DNA from: Lutibacter sp. B2
Lineage (GTDB): Bacteria > Bacillota > Clostridia > Peptostreptococcales > Thermotaleaceae
DNA: 46,199 bases
Assembly (NCBI GenBank): GCA_015686845.1
Contig: JADPRS010000027.1
Location: 1 to 46,199, forward strand
Direction of reading: 5' to 3'
Below are positions 1-7,911 of the stretch, one piece after another. Each line of letters opens with the position of its first letter. The stretch's first letter is position 1. A program made the position numbers and the translations under genes. The notes beneath the pieces are model-generated. The model had not been told where the DNA came from and did not search any database. It was given only the letters and a program-made list of their open reading frames with translations.

Positions 1-126
1 TGTGTCTACTGTGTCTACTGATGTTACATTCGTTACTGTGTCTACTGTTCCTACTCCTGTTACTGTGTCTACTGTGTCTACTGATGTTACATTCGTTACT
101 GTGTCTACTGTTCCTACTGTTGTTAC
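1..126. repeat. 63-bp tandem repeat (two copies) within the DUF6385-like gene
   Basis: The segment starting TGTGTCTACTGTGTCTACTG at position 1 recurs at 64 with only a few changes near its end. 63 bp is 21 codons, so copy-number change keeps the frame. Smaller TGTGTCTACTG units are nested inside. The array may continue left of the window. Confidence 0.85.
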
Positions 127-276
127 TGTATCTACTGTTCCTATGGTGCTTATTGTGTCTATTGAATTGATATATAGTTTACCATCTACATCCGTTTTTA
201 TAGCTACTCCACTATCACCATATATTTCCGTTTTCAACTGACTAGCAACATTATTAAAGACTATATTATTGGGCAT
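1..276 (-). CDS. Repeat surface protein, DUF6385-like, N-terminal part
   Basis: Partial gene running off the left edge; 92 codons are visible. An ATG at 276 has a strong AGGAGG ribosome site 6-7 bases upstream. The protein begins MPNNIVFNNVASQLKTEIYG, which I recall as typical of DUF6385 proteins of Clostridia, whose function is unknown. After about 40 residues it becomes a low-complexity run of V-D-T-V / V-G-T-V units in valine-threonine-aspartate steps, with a 21-residue higher-order period encoded by a 63-bp DNA repeat. The alternating pattern suggests a beta-solenoid or fibrous stalk. Its place beside surface-sugar genes fits a spore or cell-surface protein, but that is inference. The family name comes from memory of the N-terminus. 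Confidence 0.7.
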   Translation of the reverse strand, partial: MPNNIVFNNVASQLKTEIYGDSGVAIKTDVDGKLYINSIDTISTIGTVDTVTTVGTVDTVTNVTSVDTVDTVTGVGTVDTVTNVTSVDTVDT

Positions 277-429
277 AATGATCCTCCTATTTTTATTTTT
301 ATTCAGGCTTCGTAGTTGTCTACTAACCCTACTACATATTATGAAATCTTAATAAAAAGGTGCCCGAAATAGACAAATTAAATATAATGTATTAAAGCAA
401 TATAAAAAATTATTTTGGAGGAATATAAC

Positions 430-1512
430 ATGATAAATATTGCACAGCCAATTATAGACAAAGAAGAAATTTTACACGTACAAGAAGTTATGAAAAGCGG
501 TATCATTGCTTCTGGAAAAAAAGTGTTAGAATTTGAAATCAATTTCGCGAAATATTCAAATACAAGATATGGGGTTGCAACTTCCTCTGGTACAACAGCA
601 TTACATGCCGCTGTAATTGCATCTGGCATCAAAGAAGGCGACAAAGTAATTACTACTCCTTTTACTTTTGCAGCTACAGCAAATAGTGTTTTGTTTGAAA
701 AAGCTACGCCTATTTTCGCAGATATTAATCCTAATACCTTTAATATAGACCCTGATCATATTGAAAATATTTTAAAAAACACGCCAGATGTAAAAGCACT
801 ATTAATCGTACATTTATATGGATTGCCTTGTGATATGACAAAAATCATGGCATTGGTCAACAAATATAATTTAATCCTTATTGAGGATTGTTGCCAAGCA
901 CATGGATCAAAATATTATGGGGAAAATGTAGGCAATTTTGGAATCACTTCAACCTATAGTTTTTACCCTACTAAAAATATGACTACTGGAGAAGGAGGAA
1001 TGGTTCTAACAAACGATCATATTGTATACGAAAATATTAAAAAGCTTATTAATCACGGACAACAAGAACGCTATGTTCATTCACAGTTGGGCTATAATTT
1101 TAGAATGACGGATATTTCAGCCGCTATAGGCATTGAACAATTAAAAAAATTAGATCATTTTAATAATAAACGAATAGACAATGCCTCATTCTATAATAAA
1201 AATATTAAAAATGATTTAGTGACTTTACCTTTAATACCTAAAGATCATCATCATGTATATCATCAATATACAATCAAAGTCAAAGATAGAAAAAGATTTA
1301 TAGATCATCTACAAAAACATGAAATAGGGTTTGGAATTTATTATCCTGTTCCTTTAAATGCACAACCCTATTATAAGCAATTGGGATATGACCCTACTCA
1401 ATCGCCAGTTGCTATGAAGCTCTGCAAAGAAGTTGTGTCCATTCCAGTACATCCAGGTTTATCAAAAGATCAAGTAAGGAAAATTGTTGAGGTGATCAAT
1501 CATTATGCGTAA
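430..1512 (+). CDS. DegT/DnrJ/EryC1/StrS-family sugar aminotransferase
   Basis: PLP-dependent aminotransferase of the nucleotide-sugar type (360 aa), probably transferring an amino group to a keto-sugar nucleotide. Visible family features are SGTTALHAA near residue 53, the EDCCQAHGS segment (PLP-contacting Asp), the FYPTKNM segment carrying the Schiff-base lysine, GEGGM after it, and YNFRMTDI. The ATG at 430 is chosen over an upstream TTG at 415 because GGAGG at 417-421 sits 8 bases before it. It overlaps the next gene by 8 bases, so the two form an operon. An aminotransferase plus Gfo/Idh oxidoreductase plus LpxD-like acyltransferases recalls the WbpE/WbpB/WbpD route to 3-acetamido sugars; the exact substrate is not visible. 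Confidence 0.88.
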   Translation: MINIAQPIIDKEEILHVQEVMKSGIIASGKKVLEFEINFAKYSNTRYGVATSSGTTALHAAVIASGIKEGDKVITTPFTFAATANSVLFEKATPIFADINPNTFNIDPDHIENILKNTPDVKALLIVHLYGLPCDMTKIMALVNKYNLILIEDCCQAHGSKYYGENVGNFGITSTYSFYPTKNMTTGEGGMVLTNDHIVYENIKKLINHGQQERYVHSQLGYNFRMTDISAAIGIEQLKKLDHFNNKRIDNASFYNKNIKNDLVTLPLIPKDHHHVYHQYTIKVKDRKRFIDHLQKHEIGFGIYYPVPLNAQPYYKQLGYDPTQSPVAMKLCKEVVSIPVHPGLSKDQVRKIVEVINHYA

Positions 1513-2467
1513 ATTGAAAGTAGGCGTAATTGGAGCAGGTAACATGGGAGAAAAGCATATTCGAATATATAAAGAACTTGCCAACGATGTAGAGTTAATT
1601 GGGGTTTTTGATATAGATGAGCAAAGAGCACATAACATTTCTAATCAGTATAGTACAGATTGGTTTCCTAAAATTGATGATTTATTAGAATTAGTAGATG
1701 CAGTTACAATTGCAGTACCTACTTCAATGCATTATAAATACGGGATATTATGTGCAAATAAAAACAAACATATTCTAATGGAAAAACCTATTTGTCAAAC
1801 ACAAAAAGAAGCTAGAGAATTAATATATGTCTGCAAAATAAATGGAGTATCTTTACAAATAGGACATATTGAACGATTCAATCCTGCTATTACAGAACTT
1901 CCTAGAATTTTAAACAATGAACAGATTATCTCCTTAGATTTTCGTAGACTGAGTCCTTATGATCAAAGAATATTTGATGTTGATGTAGTTCATGATCTTA
2001 TGCTCCATGATTTAGATATTATGAATTGGATTGTAGATTCTGACTACGATACAATCTTTGCTCAAGGACAATGTATTTATAGTGAAAAAAATTCAGATTA
2101 TGCTCAGGCACTAATTCGTTTTTCAAATAATATTTTAGTAAGCTTAACGGCAAGCCGTGTAACGGAAGATAAAGTAAGGATGCTTACTATTCATACAAAA
2201 AACACCTATATTTATGTAGATTATTTGAATAGAATCATTACAATTTCAAGACAAACAAATTTCAAACTGGAAACAGGATATGATATTCAATACAGACAAG
2301 AAAATATTACAGAGAAAGTATATGTAAACATGGCTAATCCTTTAAAAGAAGAAATATCTTCATTCATTCATTCAATCAAAAATAAAAAAACACCAATCAT
2401 AGATGGTTTTGTTGGACTAAAAGCCTTAGAAATAGCAGATAAAATTTCAGAAATAATTCACGAATAA
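1505..2467 (+). CDS. Gfo/Idh/MocA-family oxidoreductase
   Basis: NAD(P)-dependent sugar dehydrogenase family, 320 aa. The N-terminal Rossmann motif is VGVIGAGNMGEKH (residues 6-18), and the family EKP motif is in LMEKPICQ near residue 95. The C-terminal half is the usual alpha/beta substrate domain, with a VHDLMLHDLDI segment supplying the catalytic-region histidines. The start overlaps the aminotransferase end by 8 bases, so translation is probably coupled. It likely oxidises a UDP-sugar to the keto form aminated by the upstream enzyme, as WbpB does for WbpE. That pairing is inference from family and order. Confidence 0.88.
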   Translation: MRKLKVGVIGAGNMGEKHIRIYKELANDVELIGVFDIDEQRAHNISNQYSTDWFPKIDDLLELVDAVTIAVPTSMHYKYGILCANKNKHILMEKPICQTQKEARELIYVCKINGVSLQIGHIERFNPAITELPRILNNEQIISLDFRRLSPYDQRIFDVDVVHDLMLHDLDIMNWIVDSDYDTIFAQGQCIYSEKNSDYAQALIRFSNNILVSLTASRVTEDKVRMLTIHTKNTYIYVDYLNRIITISRQTNFKLETGYDIQYRQENITEKVYVNMANPLKEEISSFIHSIKNKKTPIIDGFVGLKALEIADKISEIIHE

Positions 2468-2482
2468 TCAGTATTTTCTCAA

Positions 2483-2517
2483 AAGGGGACAGTTTGCTAT
2501 TCACAAACTGTCCCCTT
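2483..2517. terminator. 14-bp perfect stem between convergent genes
   Basis: AAGGGGACAGTTTG (2483-2496) and its exact complement (2504-2517) enclose a 7-base loop. It lies between the plus-strand pair ending at 2467 and the minus-strand gene ending at 2530, so a bidirectional terminator is the simplest reading. The minus strand has a short T-rich tail (TTTTGAG); the plus-strand tail is poor in T. It also resembles REP-type palindromes. Confidence 0.6.
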
Positions 2518-2529
2518 AAAAATTATATC

Positions 2530-3507
2530 TTATTTTAAATTATCTATTTTTTTCTTTAATAATTTTCTTATCAACTTTACATTTTCCATAGAATCTGCAG
2601 GATTTCCTGCTATAATTTCATGATCACCAAAGGATTTCGTTACAACAGCGCCTAATCCAACAATACAATTTTTTCCTAATTGTATATGCTGCATCAATGC
2701 AGCATTAGGTCCAATTGAACTATTTTCACCAATGATGGTACTTCCACTTACTTCTGCACAAGCAATTACAACTGTTCCTTTACCAATTTTACAATTATGT
2801 GCTATAAATACTAGATCATCCGTTATTACATAATCTTCTAAAACAGTTGGTTCCATAGTGCCCGAAACAATTGAGTTTAAAGCTCCTACTTCTACATTTT
2901 CTCCAATTTTCACCCCACCTATATGTGGAATTTTTATTGGAATTCCATCCGTTGCTCTTTCGATACCAAAGCCAGGTCCACCGATTACACTATTTTCTCT
3001 AATCATAGTATCATTCCCAATTTCAACATAACTACTAATGTGTACCCCAGATTTAATTACACAATGATCTCCAATTTTCACATCATGGTCAATAAAAACA
3101 AAGGGTTCAATTTCAACATTCTTACCTATAAAAACATTTTCACCAATAATACAATTGCAATCTAATTGTTTATATTTTCTTTTCTTATTATTGTTCTTTA
3201 AAATACTTTTTAAAATAATTGCATATTCTTTTCTAGGATTATCAACAAATATACATTGATTATTTTTCTTAATTTTTTCATTTATTTCTTTTGTTCTATT
3301 TGTAATTAGTATTAAACTATCTTTTATAATAATAAGATTATTTTCAATTTCAGCATTCCATATGCTACTAAATATTAAAGTATTATTTTTAGGATTATTT
3401 ATAGTTGAAACATTCATTATCACGATATCTTTATATGAACGAACATCGTACCCTTTTATATCCTTTAATTTATTAATATTAAAATTAAATTTATGTTCAA
3501 ATTTCAT
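2530..3507 (-). CDS. LpxD-like left-handed beta-helix N-acyltransferase
   Basis: 325 aa. The C-terminal two thirds are hexapeptide repeats of the form [I/V]-G-x-N-x-x (GENVFIGKNVEIEP, GDHCVIKSGVHI, and so on), the left-handed beta-helix of acyltransferases. VFIAHNCKIG matches the region of LpxD holding the catalytic histidine. The first ~110 residues are a separate N-terminal domain. ATG 3507 is chosen because GAGGGAT lies just upstream; ATG 3531 would overlap the preceding gene and lacks a ribosome site. In a Gram-positive setting it probably acylates an amino sugar nucleotide for surface glycan rather than lipid A. A second LpxD-like gene lies at 4278-5189. Confidence 0.82.
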   Translation of the reverse strand: MKFEHKFNFNINKLKDIKGYDVRSYKDIVIMNVSTINNPKNNTLIFSSIWNAEIENNLIIIKDSLILITNRTKEINEKIKKNNQCIFVDNPRKEYAIILKSILKNNNKKRKYKQLDCNCIIGENVFIGKNVEIEPFVFIDHDVKIGDHCVIKSGVHISSYVEIGNDTMIRENSVIGGPGFGIERATDGIPIKIPHIGGVKIGENVEVGALNSIVSGTMEPTVLEDYVITDDLVFIAHNCKIGKGTVVIACAEVSGSTIIGENSSIGPNAALMQHIQLGKNCIVGLGAVVTKSFGDHEIIAGNPADSMENVKLIRKLLKKKIDNLK

Positions 3508-3517
3508 TTCTATCCCT

Positions 3518-4252
3518 CTATTTATATTCATTTAACTCATTATTTAACCATGAAGCTATTTTAGAAAGTGAGCCATCATTTCTTTTTAATGATCGATCTA
3601 CATATTTATCCATTTTTTTAGAAAAATTATAATAGGCTTCATATATTGATTGTTCAAAATATGCCCACCAGAATGGATGGGTTAAAAATTGCATAGATAA
3701 TCCTTTTTCAATTGAATCATAAAAAGAATCACTCCAAAATATTCGCCTATTACTATCTGAAAAATACTTTATGTCTTTAAAAAATCTTTTCTCATAAGTA
3801 TTAATGAATCCATTTATTACAATATTATTATTCAATATATACGAAGATGGTTGATGAAAGGAGATAATCTTTGAGATTGGCATATAGTTTGAATAATAAT
3901 TAAATGTACTATTTGTATAATCTACTAATTCTTCATATTCTTTTGTTATAGTGGCATCTATATGGAGTCCTATCTCATGCCCCATATTTTTTATTTTCTT
4001 TATCAAAGACATACATTCATAGGACATCATATTATAAAAATCACTATTGGGTTGAACAAAGAAAATGGATTTTACCCCATTTTCTTTTTCTATTTTTGCT
4101 AAATTATAAGCACCTAAAAAATCATTATCAATATCGTGTCTTAGATAAACAATATTTTTTTTATCACCTTTTTCAGAAGAAAAGCTTTCGAATGTATATC
4201 CTGATTTTTTAAATAGTTTTATACAACTCCCATAAAACTCATATGTAAACAT
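3518..4252 (-). CDS. Polysaccharide-deacetylase-fold protein
   Basis: 244 aa, ATG after AAGGAGG. YLRHDIDND near residue 36 looks like the catalytic/metal Asp motif of the NodB-type deacetylase fold. MGHEIGLHID near residue 90 and ISFHQPS near residue 130 give further candidate metal or catalytic residues. It may remove an acyl group from a surface sugar. No signal peptide is seen, so it should act in the cytoplasm, perhaps on a nucleotide-linked or lipid-linked sugar. It sits between two LpxD-like acyltransferases with spacings of 10 and 25 bases, so the three are probably co-transcribed. Sequence outside the motifs is not familiar to me. Confidence 0.72.
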   Translation of the reverse strand: MFTYEFYGSCIKLFKKSGYTFESFSSEKGDKKNIVYLRHDIDNDFLGAYNLAKIEKENGVKSIFFVQPNSDFYNMMSYECMSLIKKIKNMGHEIGLHIDATITKEYEELVDYTNSTFNYYSNYMPISKIISFHQPSSYILNNNIVINGFINTYEKRFFKDIKYFSDSNRRIFWSDSFYDSIEKGLSMQFLTHPFWWAYFEQSIYEAYYNFSKKMDKYVDRSLKRNDGSLSKIASWLNNELNEYK

Positions 4253-4277
4253 ATAGAGCCTCCTTATGATTTCATAT

Positions 4278-5189
4278 CTATCTTATAGATTTTATAAAAT
4301 CTATAAATTTATTATGTTCAATTGCAAAGTTTCCACTTACAGATTGTGTTTTTTCAACATTCTTTGTGACTACTGAACCAATCTTAATATCTGCTTTATC
4401 TCCAATAGCAATCATATTTCTGATGTTTGTAGAAGGTCCAATCCATACATCATCTCCAATATTAGTATATCCTGCTATCATGGTGTTTGCAGCTACAAGA
4501 CATCTTTTACCTATTTTAACACCATGTGCAATATGTATAAGGTTATCAATTTTTGATTTTTCTCCAATTTCTGTAATATCATTAAAAACACCTCTACATA
4601 CACAAGTATTAGCTTGGATTTCAACATCATTACTGATGATCACTTTTCCTGCATGTTTTACTGATAGAATATCATTTTCCGTTCTAACAAATTGAAACCC
4701 CTCTGTACCTATTACAGTCCCTGCTCTTATAATTGTATTCTCTCCAATATATACATTGCTTAAAATGGTCACATTAGGCTCTATTATTGCACCCTCTTTG
4801 ATCATCACGTTATGGTCTGCAATATAGGCTGTTGGATGAATTTTAGCTCTACTTGAAATTTGATTATCAAATTTTTCACCATAAAAATTCGTATTTTCAA
4901 TCAAATAATTATGAAATTTAAAGAAAACCAATTTAGGATCTTCAGCAATACATATTCCAATACCATCTATATCTTTTATAGCATTTACTATGTTCTTAGA
5001 GCATATAACACAAGAAATATTTTTATTTTCATAGAACTCTGATAAATATTTTTCATTATTTAAAAATACTAACAATTTTTGATCATTACCATTACTAGCT
5101 GTAAATCCAAGATTATCAAAATATCCATCTCTATATAATTCTATATCTTTATAAATATCCTTAATACAAGATAACATTTTACCACTCAT
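4278..5189 (-). CDS. LpxD-like left-handed beta-helix N-acyltransferase (second)
   Basis: 303 aa. Hexapeptide repeats run from about residue 110 to 280 (KIHPTAYIADHNVMI, NVYIGENTIIRAGTVIG). LIHIAHGVKIGKRC aligns with the LpxD active-site histidine segment, and GTEGFQF with the conserved GxxGFGF segment. The N-terminal ~105 residues form an LpxD-like substrate domain. The start is ATG 5189, behind AGGAG with 7-base spacing; an in-frame GTG at 5204 overlaps that ribosome site. It is the first gene of a three-gene minus-strand run. Its substrate is probably an amino sugar from the DegT/Gfo pair at 430-2467. Confidence 0.82.
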   Translation of the reverse strand: MSGKMLSCIKDIYKDIELYRDGYFDNLGFTASNGNDQKLLVFLNNEKYLSEFYENKNISCVICSKNIVNAIKDIDGIGICIAEDPKLVFFKFHNYLIENTNFYGEKFDNQISSRAKIHPTAYIADHNVMIKEGAIIEPNVTILSNVYIGENTIIRAGTVIGTEGFQFVRTENDILSVKHAGKVIISNDVEIQANTCVCRGVFNDITEIGEKSKIDNLIHIAHGVKIGKRCLVAANTMIAGYTNIGDDVWIGPSTNIRNMIAIGDKADIKIGSVVTKNVEKTQSVSGNFAIEHNKFIDFIKSIR

Positions 5190-5269
5190 TTTATCGCTCC
5201 TCACATAATATTGTTTTACTATTTACGTTATCGCTAAATTATATGAAATGAGAATGTTAATTATGTTGA

Positions 5270-5305
5270 TTACAGCGTTACCAAAATTAATAATCTTCAT
5301 ATATT
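5270..5305. repeat. 36-bp repeat, copy 1 (upstream of sialyltransferase-like gene)
   Basis: This stretch, beginning TTACAGCGTTACCAAAATTA, is identical over 36 bases to 7691-7726. Here it lies about 45 bases before the TTG start of the gene at 5351, so it is probably promoter or leader DNA. Similarity continues weakly past the repeat in both copies. Confidence 0.9.
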
Positions 5306-5350
5306 GATTAGTAGAAGCATTAAATAATAATAAAACAAGGAGGACATATA

Positions 5351-6436
5351 TTGGATAATCATAAAGTGGTTTGTTTTGTATGCTTAACTCCGTATCATGT
5401 ATTTGTTTCATATTTATTATCTAAAACAGTATATAAAAATAACTATAAAATTATTATGCTTTCTAACTATAATGTTGCTGTTGAAAGAGCATATAAAAAT
5501 TCAAATAAATTAAATCTTTGGAATGAAATTATTTTAATAAAAGAAAGGAAAGAATCATCAGATTTTGTACGAGAACAATTAAATGATCTAGATTTTAAAA
5601 ATATTGATATATTACATTATTTTTCATGGGGATCTCGTTTATGTTCTAATGTAATGAATTATGTGTTAGATGAAACAAAAATCATTTTAACAGATGAAGG
5701 TGTAATGACTTATGTTGTAAAAGAAGCATATAAAAATTGGACAAAAAAATATAAAGACAAAAAAAATCCATTAGATTTTCATAAAATATCTGAAATATGG
5801 TTATTTGATAAAAGGCTTTATGTGAGCAAATTAAAGAAACCCTTAAAAAATATTGAATTTAAAAAGTATCTTGATAGCAATTTAAAATTCGAACTATGTA
5901 ATGACTTAAATATATTATTTGATTATAAACATAAAAAAAATGATTATAATCTTGTGTTTTTTGATCAATATCTTGCACTTGCTCAAATAATAACCTCTAC
6001 TGAAGAAAAACACTTGTTAATAAATATATTACAGACGGCAGAAAATTTAAAAGTATTAATAAAAAATCATCCTCGTGATTCAAATGATAAATATACTGGA
6101 CTTAATATTGATATTTTTAAAGATAAAGATATACCTTGGGAAGTTATATATTTAAATGAATATATAAAAAATAAATCCAAAATAAAAAATAAAATATATA
6201 TGACCTATAGTTCAGCAGCAATGCTAAATAATCGTATTCTATTTAAAGATTTTGATACAAGTAATAATTATATTTTATTAAATAAATTATTACTAAATTT
6301 TACAAATAATTTTGAAATAAATGTGACTTTAAAAAAATTTTTAAAGAAATTCAAAAAATTATATGGCATGAATTTTCATGAGATTACAACATTTTCACAT
6401 CTTAACAATGTTTTAAATAACATATCTAAAAAATAA
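5351..6436 (+). CDS. Sialyltransferase-like glycosyltransferase (GT52/polysialyltransferase type)
   Basis: 361 aa, TTG start with AAGGAGG 8 bases upstream. The N-terminus (VVCFVCLTPYHVFVSYLL) resembles bacterial sialyltransferases of the GT52/POLYST group. The three signature motifs of these GT-B enzymes are visible: D/E-D/E-G as TDEG (residues 115-117), HP in KNHPRD (240-241), and the serine motif in YSSAA (287-288). These residues bind CMP-sialic acid and provide catalysis in the family. With nonulosonic-acid genes downstream, the enzyme most likely transfers a CMP-activated legionaminic-type sugar. A motif-poor paralogue is at 9973-11100 and a fragment at 11997-12235. It is very AT-rich and stands alone on the plus strand. 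Confidence 0.75.
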   Translation: MDNHKVVCFVCLTPYHVFVSYLLSKTVYKNNYKIIMLSNYNVAVERAYKNSNKLNLWNEIILIKERKESSDFVREQLNDLDFKNIDILHYFSWGSRLCSNVMNYVLDETKIILTDEGVMTYVVKEAYKNWTKKYKDKKNPLDFHKISEIWLFDKRLYVSKLKKPLKNIEFKKYLDSNLKFELCNDLNILFDYKHKKNDYNLVFFDQYLALAQIITSTEEKHLLINILQTAENLKVLIKNHPRDSNDKYTGLNIDIFKDKDIPWEVIYLNEYIKNKSKIKNKIYMTYSSAAMLNNRILFKDFDTSNNYILLNKLLLNFTNNFEINVTLKKFLKKFKKLYGMNFHEITTFSHLNNVLNNISKK

Positions 6437-6966
6437 TAAAATGTGTGTAGACTCCAAAATCCATTAGGAGATTACACACTTCATTTATCCTTTTACACAA
6501 AAATATTTTTCCATAACTATATCGTTTCTGTATAGACCATTCATCCTTATCAAAATATTTATCATCTGATTTAAGAAGTGATTTAATAATATCAGAAGCT
6601 ATGGATATTTTACTCATAACCTTTTTATCATAAACTTCTATTGAATAAGGTAAAATCCATTATAAGAAAGCACAACAACTACAATCATTTCATAGGTATT
6701 TTAGATGTATATTTTCGAACACTACTTATACCAAGTTTGGTATATTCCAAATTATTATAAGTGAGTATTATTATGCTTATTTTATTATCTTTATTTTTAG
6801 AGAGCACACCTTCAACTCCTTAATCTATATTTATTAATATATTATAAAAAAAGTTACTCTCCTATTTATAAGATAAAAAAGAGATTAACTAAAATAGGCA
6901 GTAACTGAAAAAACTACGTAGTACTTAAAAGATGATTTCTTTACTGTAAACCAACTTTCATATCTT
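6437..6966. other. 530-bp non-coding stretch
   Basis: No convincing gene. Near the 3' end of the sialyltransferase-like gene is an imperfect hairpin (GTGTGTA at 6443 pairing with TACACAC at 6473, plus CTCC/GGAG inside) without a T-tract. A 16-bp palindrome ATACCAAGTTTGGTAT lies at 6728-6743. A terminator for the downstream kinase-like gene is listed separately. A 63-codon minus-strand ORF at 6426-6617 has no good ribosome site. Confidence 0.6.
6852..6906 (-). terminator. Terminator of the kinase-like gene
   Basis: Read on the minus strand, AGTTACT-G-CCTATTT pairs with AAATAGG-AG-AGTAACT across a 24-base loop, followed at once by a run of seven T. It lies about 60 bases past the stop of the gene at 6967. 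Confidence 0.7.
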
Positions 6967-7539
6967 CTAATTACTCTTCATTTCCAAATAAGCATTATAA
7001 TCTATTTTTCTTACTTGTTCTATAAATAAGTCTTCTAATCCTAGTTCTTTTAATCCTTTAAATAAAGCCGTTGGAATTCTTTTTCTTTTCTTAAATCCAT
7101 TCACTATATCTATCAATCTTAAAATATTATTTTTCGTTACAATCACATTATTTAAATTAAAATCTATATCTGTAAAACCTAATTTTTTCATTTCTTGTAA
7201 TAATAATAAAATCTCCCTTGCTATGGTTTCTGAAATATCATTCTTTCTTTTTAGATAATTTCTCAAAGTTATTCCTTCAATATACTCCATAACAATATAG
7301 TTAGGTCCTACCTCATAAATTGTAGGACATATTATGGCTCCTTTTATTCTTTTGTATGCGGCTACCTCTGCTTCTGCTACTATTTCGCTTGCATATATTT
7401 TAACACATCGTTCATCAGATAGTTTAAACACTGCTCCATGCCATCCCTTTCCAATAAGCTGATAATTTGTTAAATTGGTTTTTACAATTACTGTTTGACC
7501 ACGTCTCCCTATAATAGCTATCTTCTTAAAATCTTCCAT
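6967..7539 (-). CDS. Protein-kinase-fold protein (small Ser/Thr or sugar kinase-like)
   Basis: 190 aa. IGKGWHGAVFKL (residues 29-40) is a glycine-rich ATP loop, and CVKIYASE carries the VAIK-type lysine. IVMEYIEGITL is the hinge. FTDIDFNLNNVIV stands where HRDLKxxN would be, with Asp and Asn retained, and LIDIVNG takes the place of DFG. So a kinase fold with catalytic residues mostly kept is seen, shorter than a full protein kinase and lacking most of the C-lobe. Small bacterial kinase-like proteins such as YrzF look similar. The gene is alone between non-coding stretches, with AAAGGAG about 10 bases before ATG. The substrate is unknown. Confidence 0.72.
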   Translation of the reverse strand: MEDFKKIAIIGRRGQTVIVKTNLTNYQLIGKGWHGAVFKLSDERCVKIYASEIVAEAEVAAYKRIKGAIICPTIYEVGPNYIVMEYIEGITLRNYLKRKNDISETIAREILLLLQEMKKLGFTDIDFNLNNVIVTKNNILRLIDIVNGFKKRKRIPTALFKGLKELGLEDLFIEQVRKIDYNAYLEMKSN

Positions 7540-7690
7540 TCTACATTGAATCTCCTTTCATATATTAATATTTCATACTGTGTCTCTGTTATCTTTCTTT
7601 TCACTATAATATATTGATAAATAACGATTTATCTGCCAAGCAATATAAGTATATTTTATATATATAATAACAGCTTCTTAAAAACTACAT

Positions 7691-7726
7691 TTACAGCGTT
7701 ACCAAAATTAATAATCTTCATATATT
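7691..7726. repeat. 36-bp repeat, copy 2
   Basis: Identical to 5270-5305 over 36 bases, with further partial similarity to about 7750. No gene follows it on the plus strand. Confidence 0.9.
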
Positions 7727-7848
7727 ATATTAGTAAAAGTATTAACTAGTAATATAGTTTGATTCGACGTTTGTCAAGATACTATATCTAAAAATAATGA
7801 ACTGTGTGCAAACTTCAAAATCCTATAGTGATTTATGTAAATAAAATA

Positions 7849-7884
7849 AAGCCATTTGAAAATTCACACAACTTCTAATGGCTT
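7849..7884 (-). terminator. Likely terminator of the nonulosonic-acid gene run
   Basis: On the minus strand AAGCCATT and AATGGCTT form an 8-bp stem across a 20-base loop, followed by TATTTTATTT. It begins 28 bases past the stop of the cytidylyltransferase gene. Confidence 0.6.
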
Positions 7885-7911
7885 CATTCAATATTTCTCA
7901 AAAATTTGTAT

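Larger units (their letters stand above)
7540..7911. other. 372-bp stretch holding a deleted-gene remnant
   Basis: No ORF. It holds copy 2 of the 36-bp repeat (7691-7726) and, about 57 bases on, sequence resembling the 3' end and downstream flank of the sialyltransferase-like gene (7783-7840 against 6421-6475). This is what would remain if the coding body of another copy had been deleted. Confidence 0.6.

Noticed and set aside
1-126. CRISPR array
   Set aside because: Repeats are contiguous, code for protein and have no unique spacers.
2-241. Plus-strand Thr/Val/Ser-rich ORF at the left edge
   Set aside because: It is the mirror of the repeat gene on the minus strand, which has the ribosome site and a start at 276.
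5223-5411. 62-codon minus-strand ORF over the promoter of the sialyltransferase-like gene
   Set aside because: No ribosome site, and it crosses the start and ribosome site of the plus-strand gene.
6426-6617. 63-codon minus-strand ORF
   Set aside because: Weak ribosome site, overlaps the end of the plus-strand gene and a hairpin, no recognisable family.
7691-7726. Attachment site or insertion-sequence end
   Set aside because: The 36-bp repeat is direct, with no transposase or inverted ends between copies; gene duplication and deletion explains it better.
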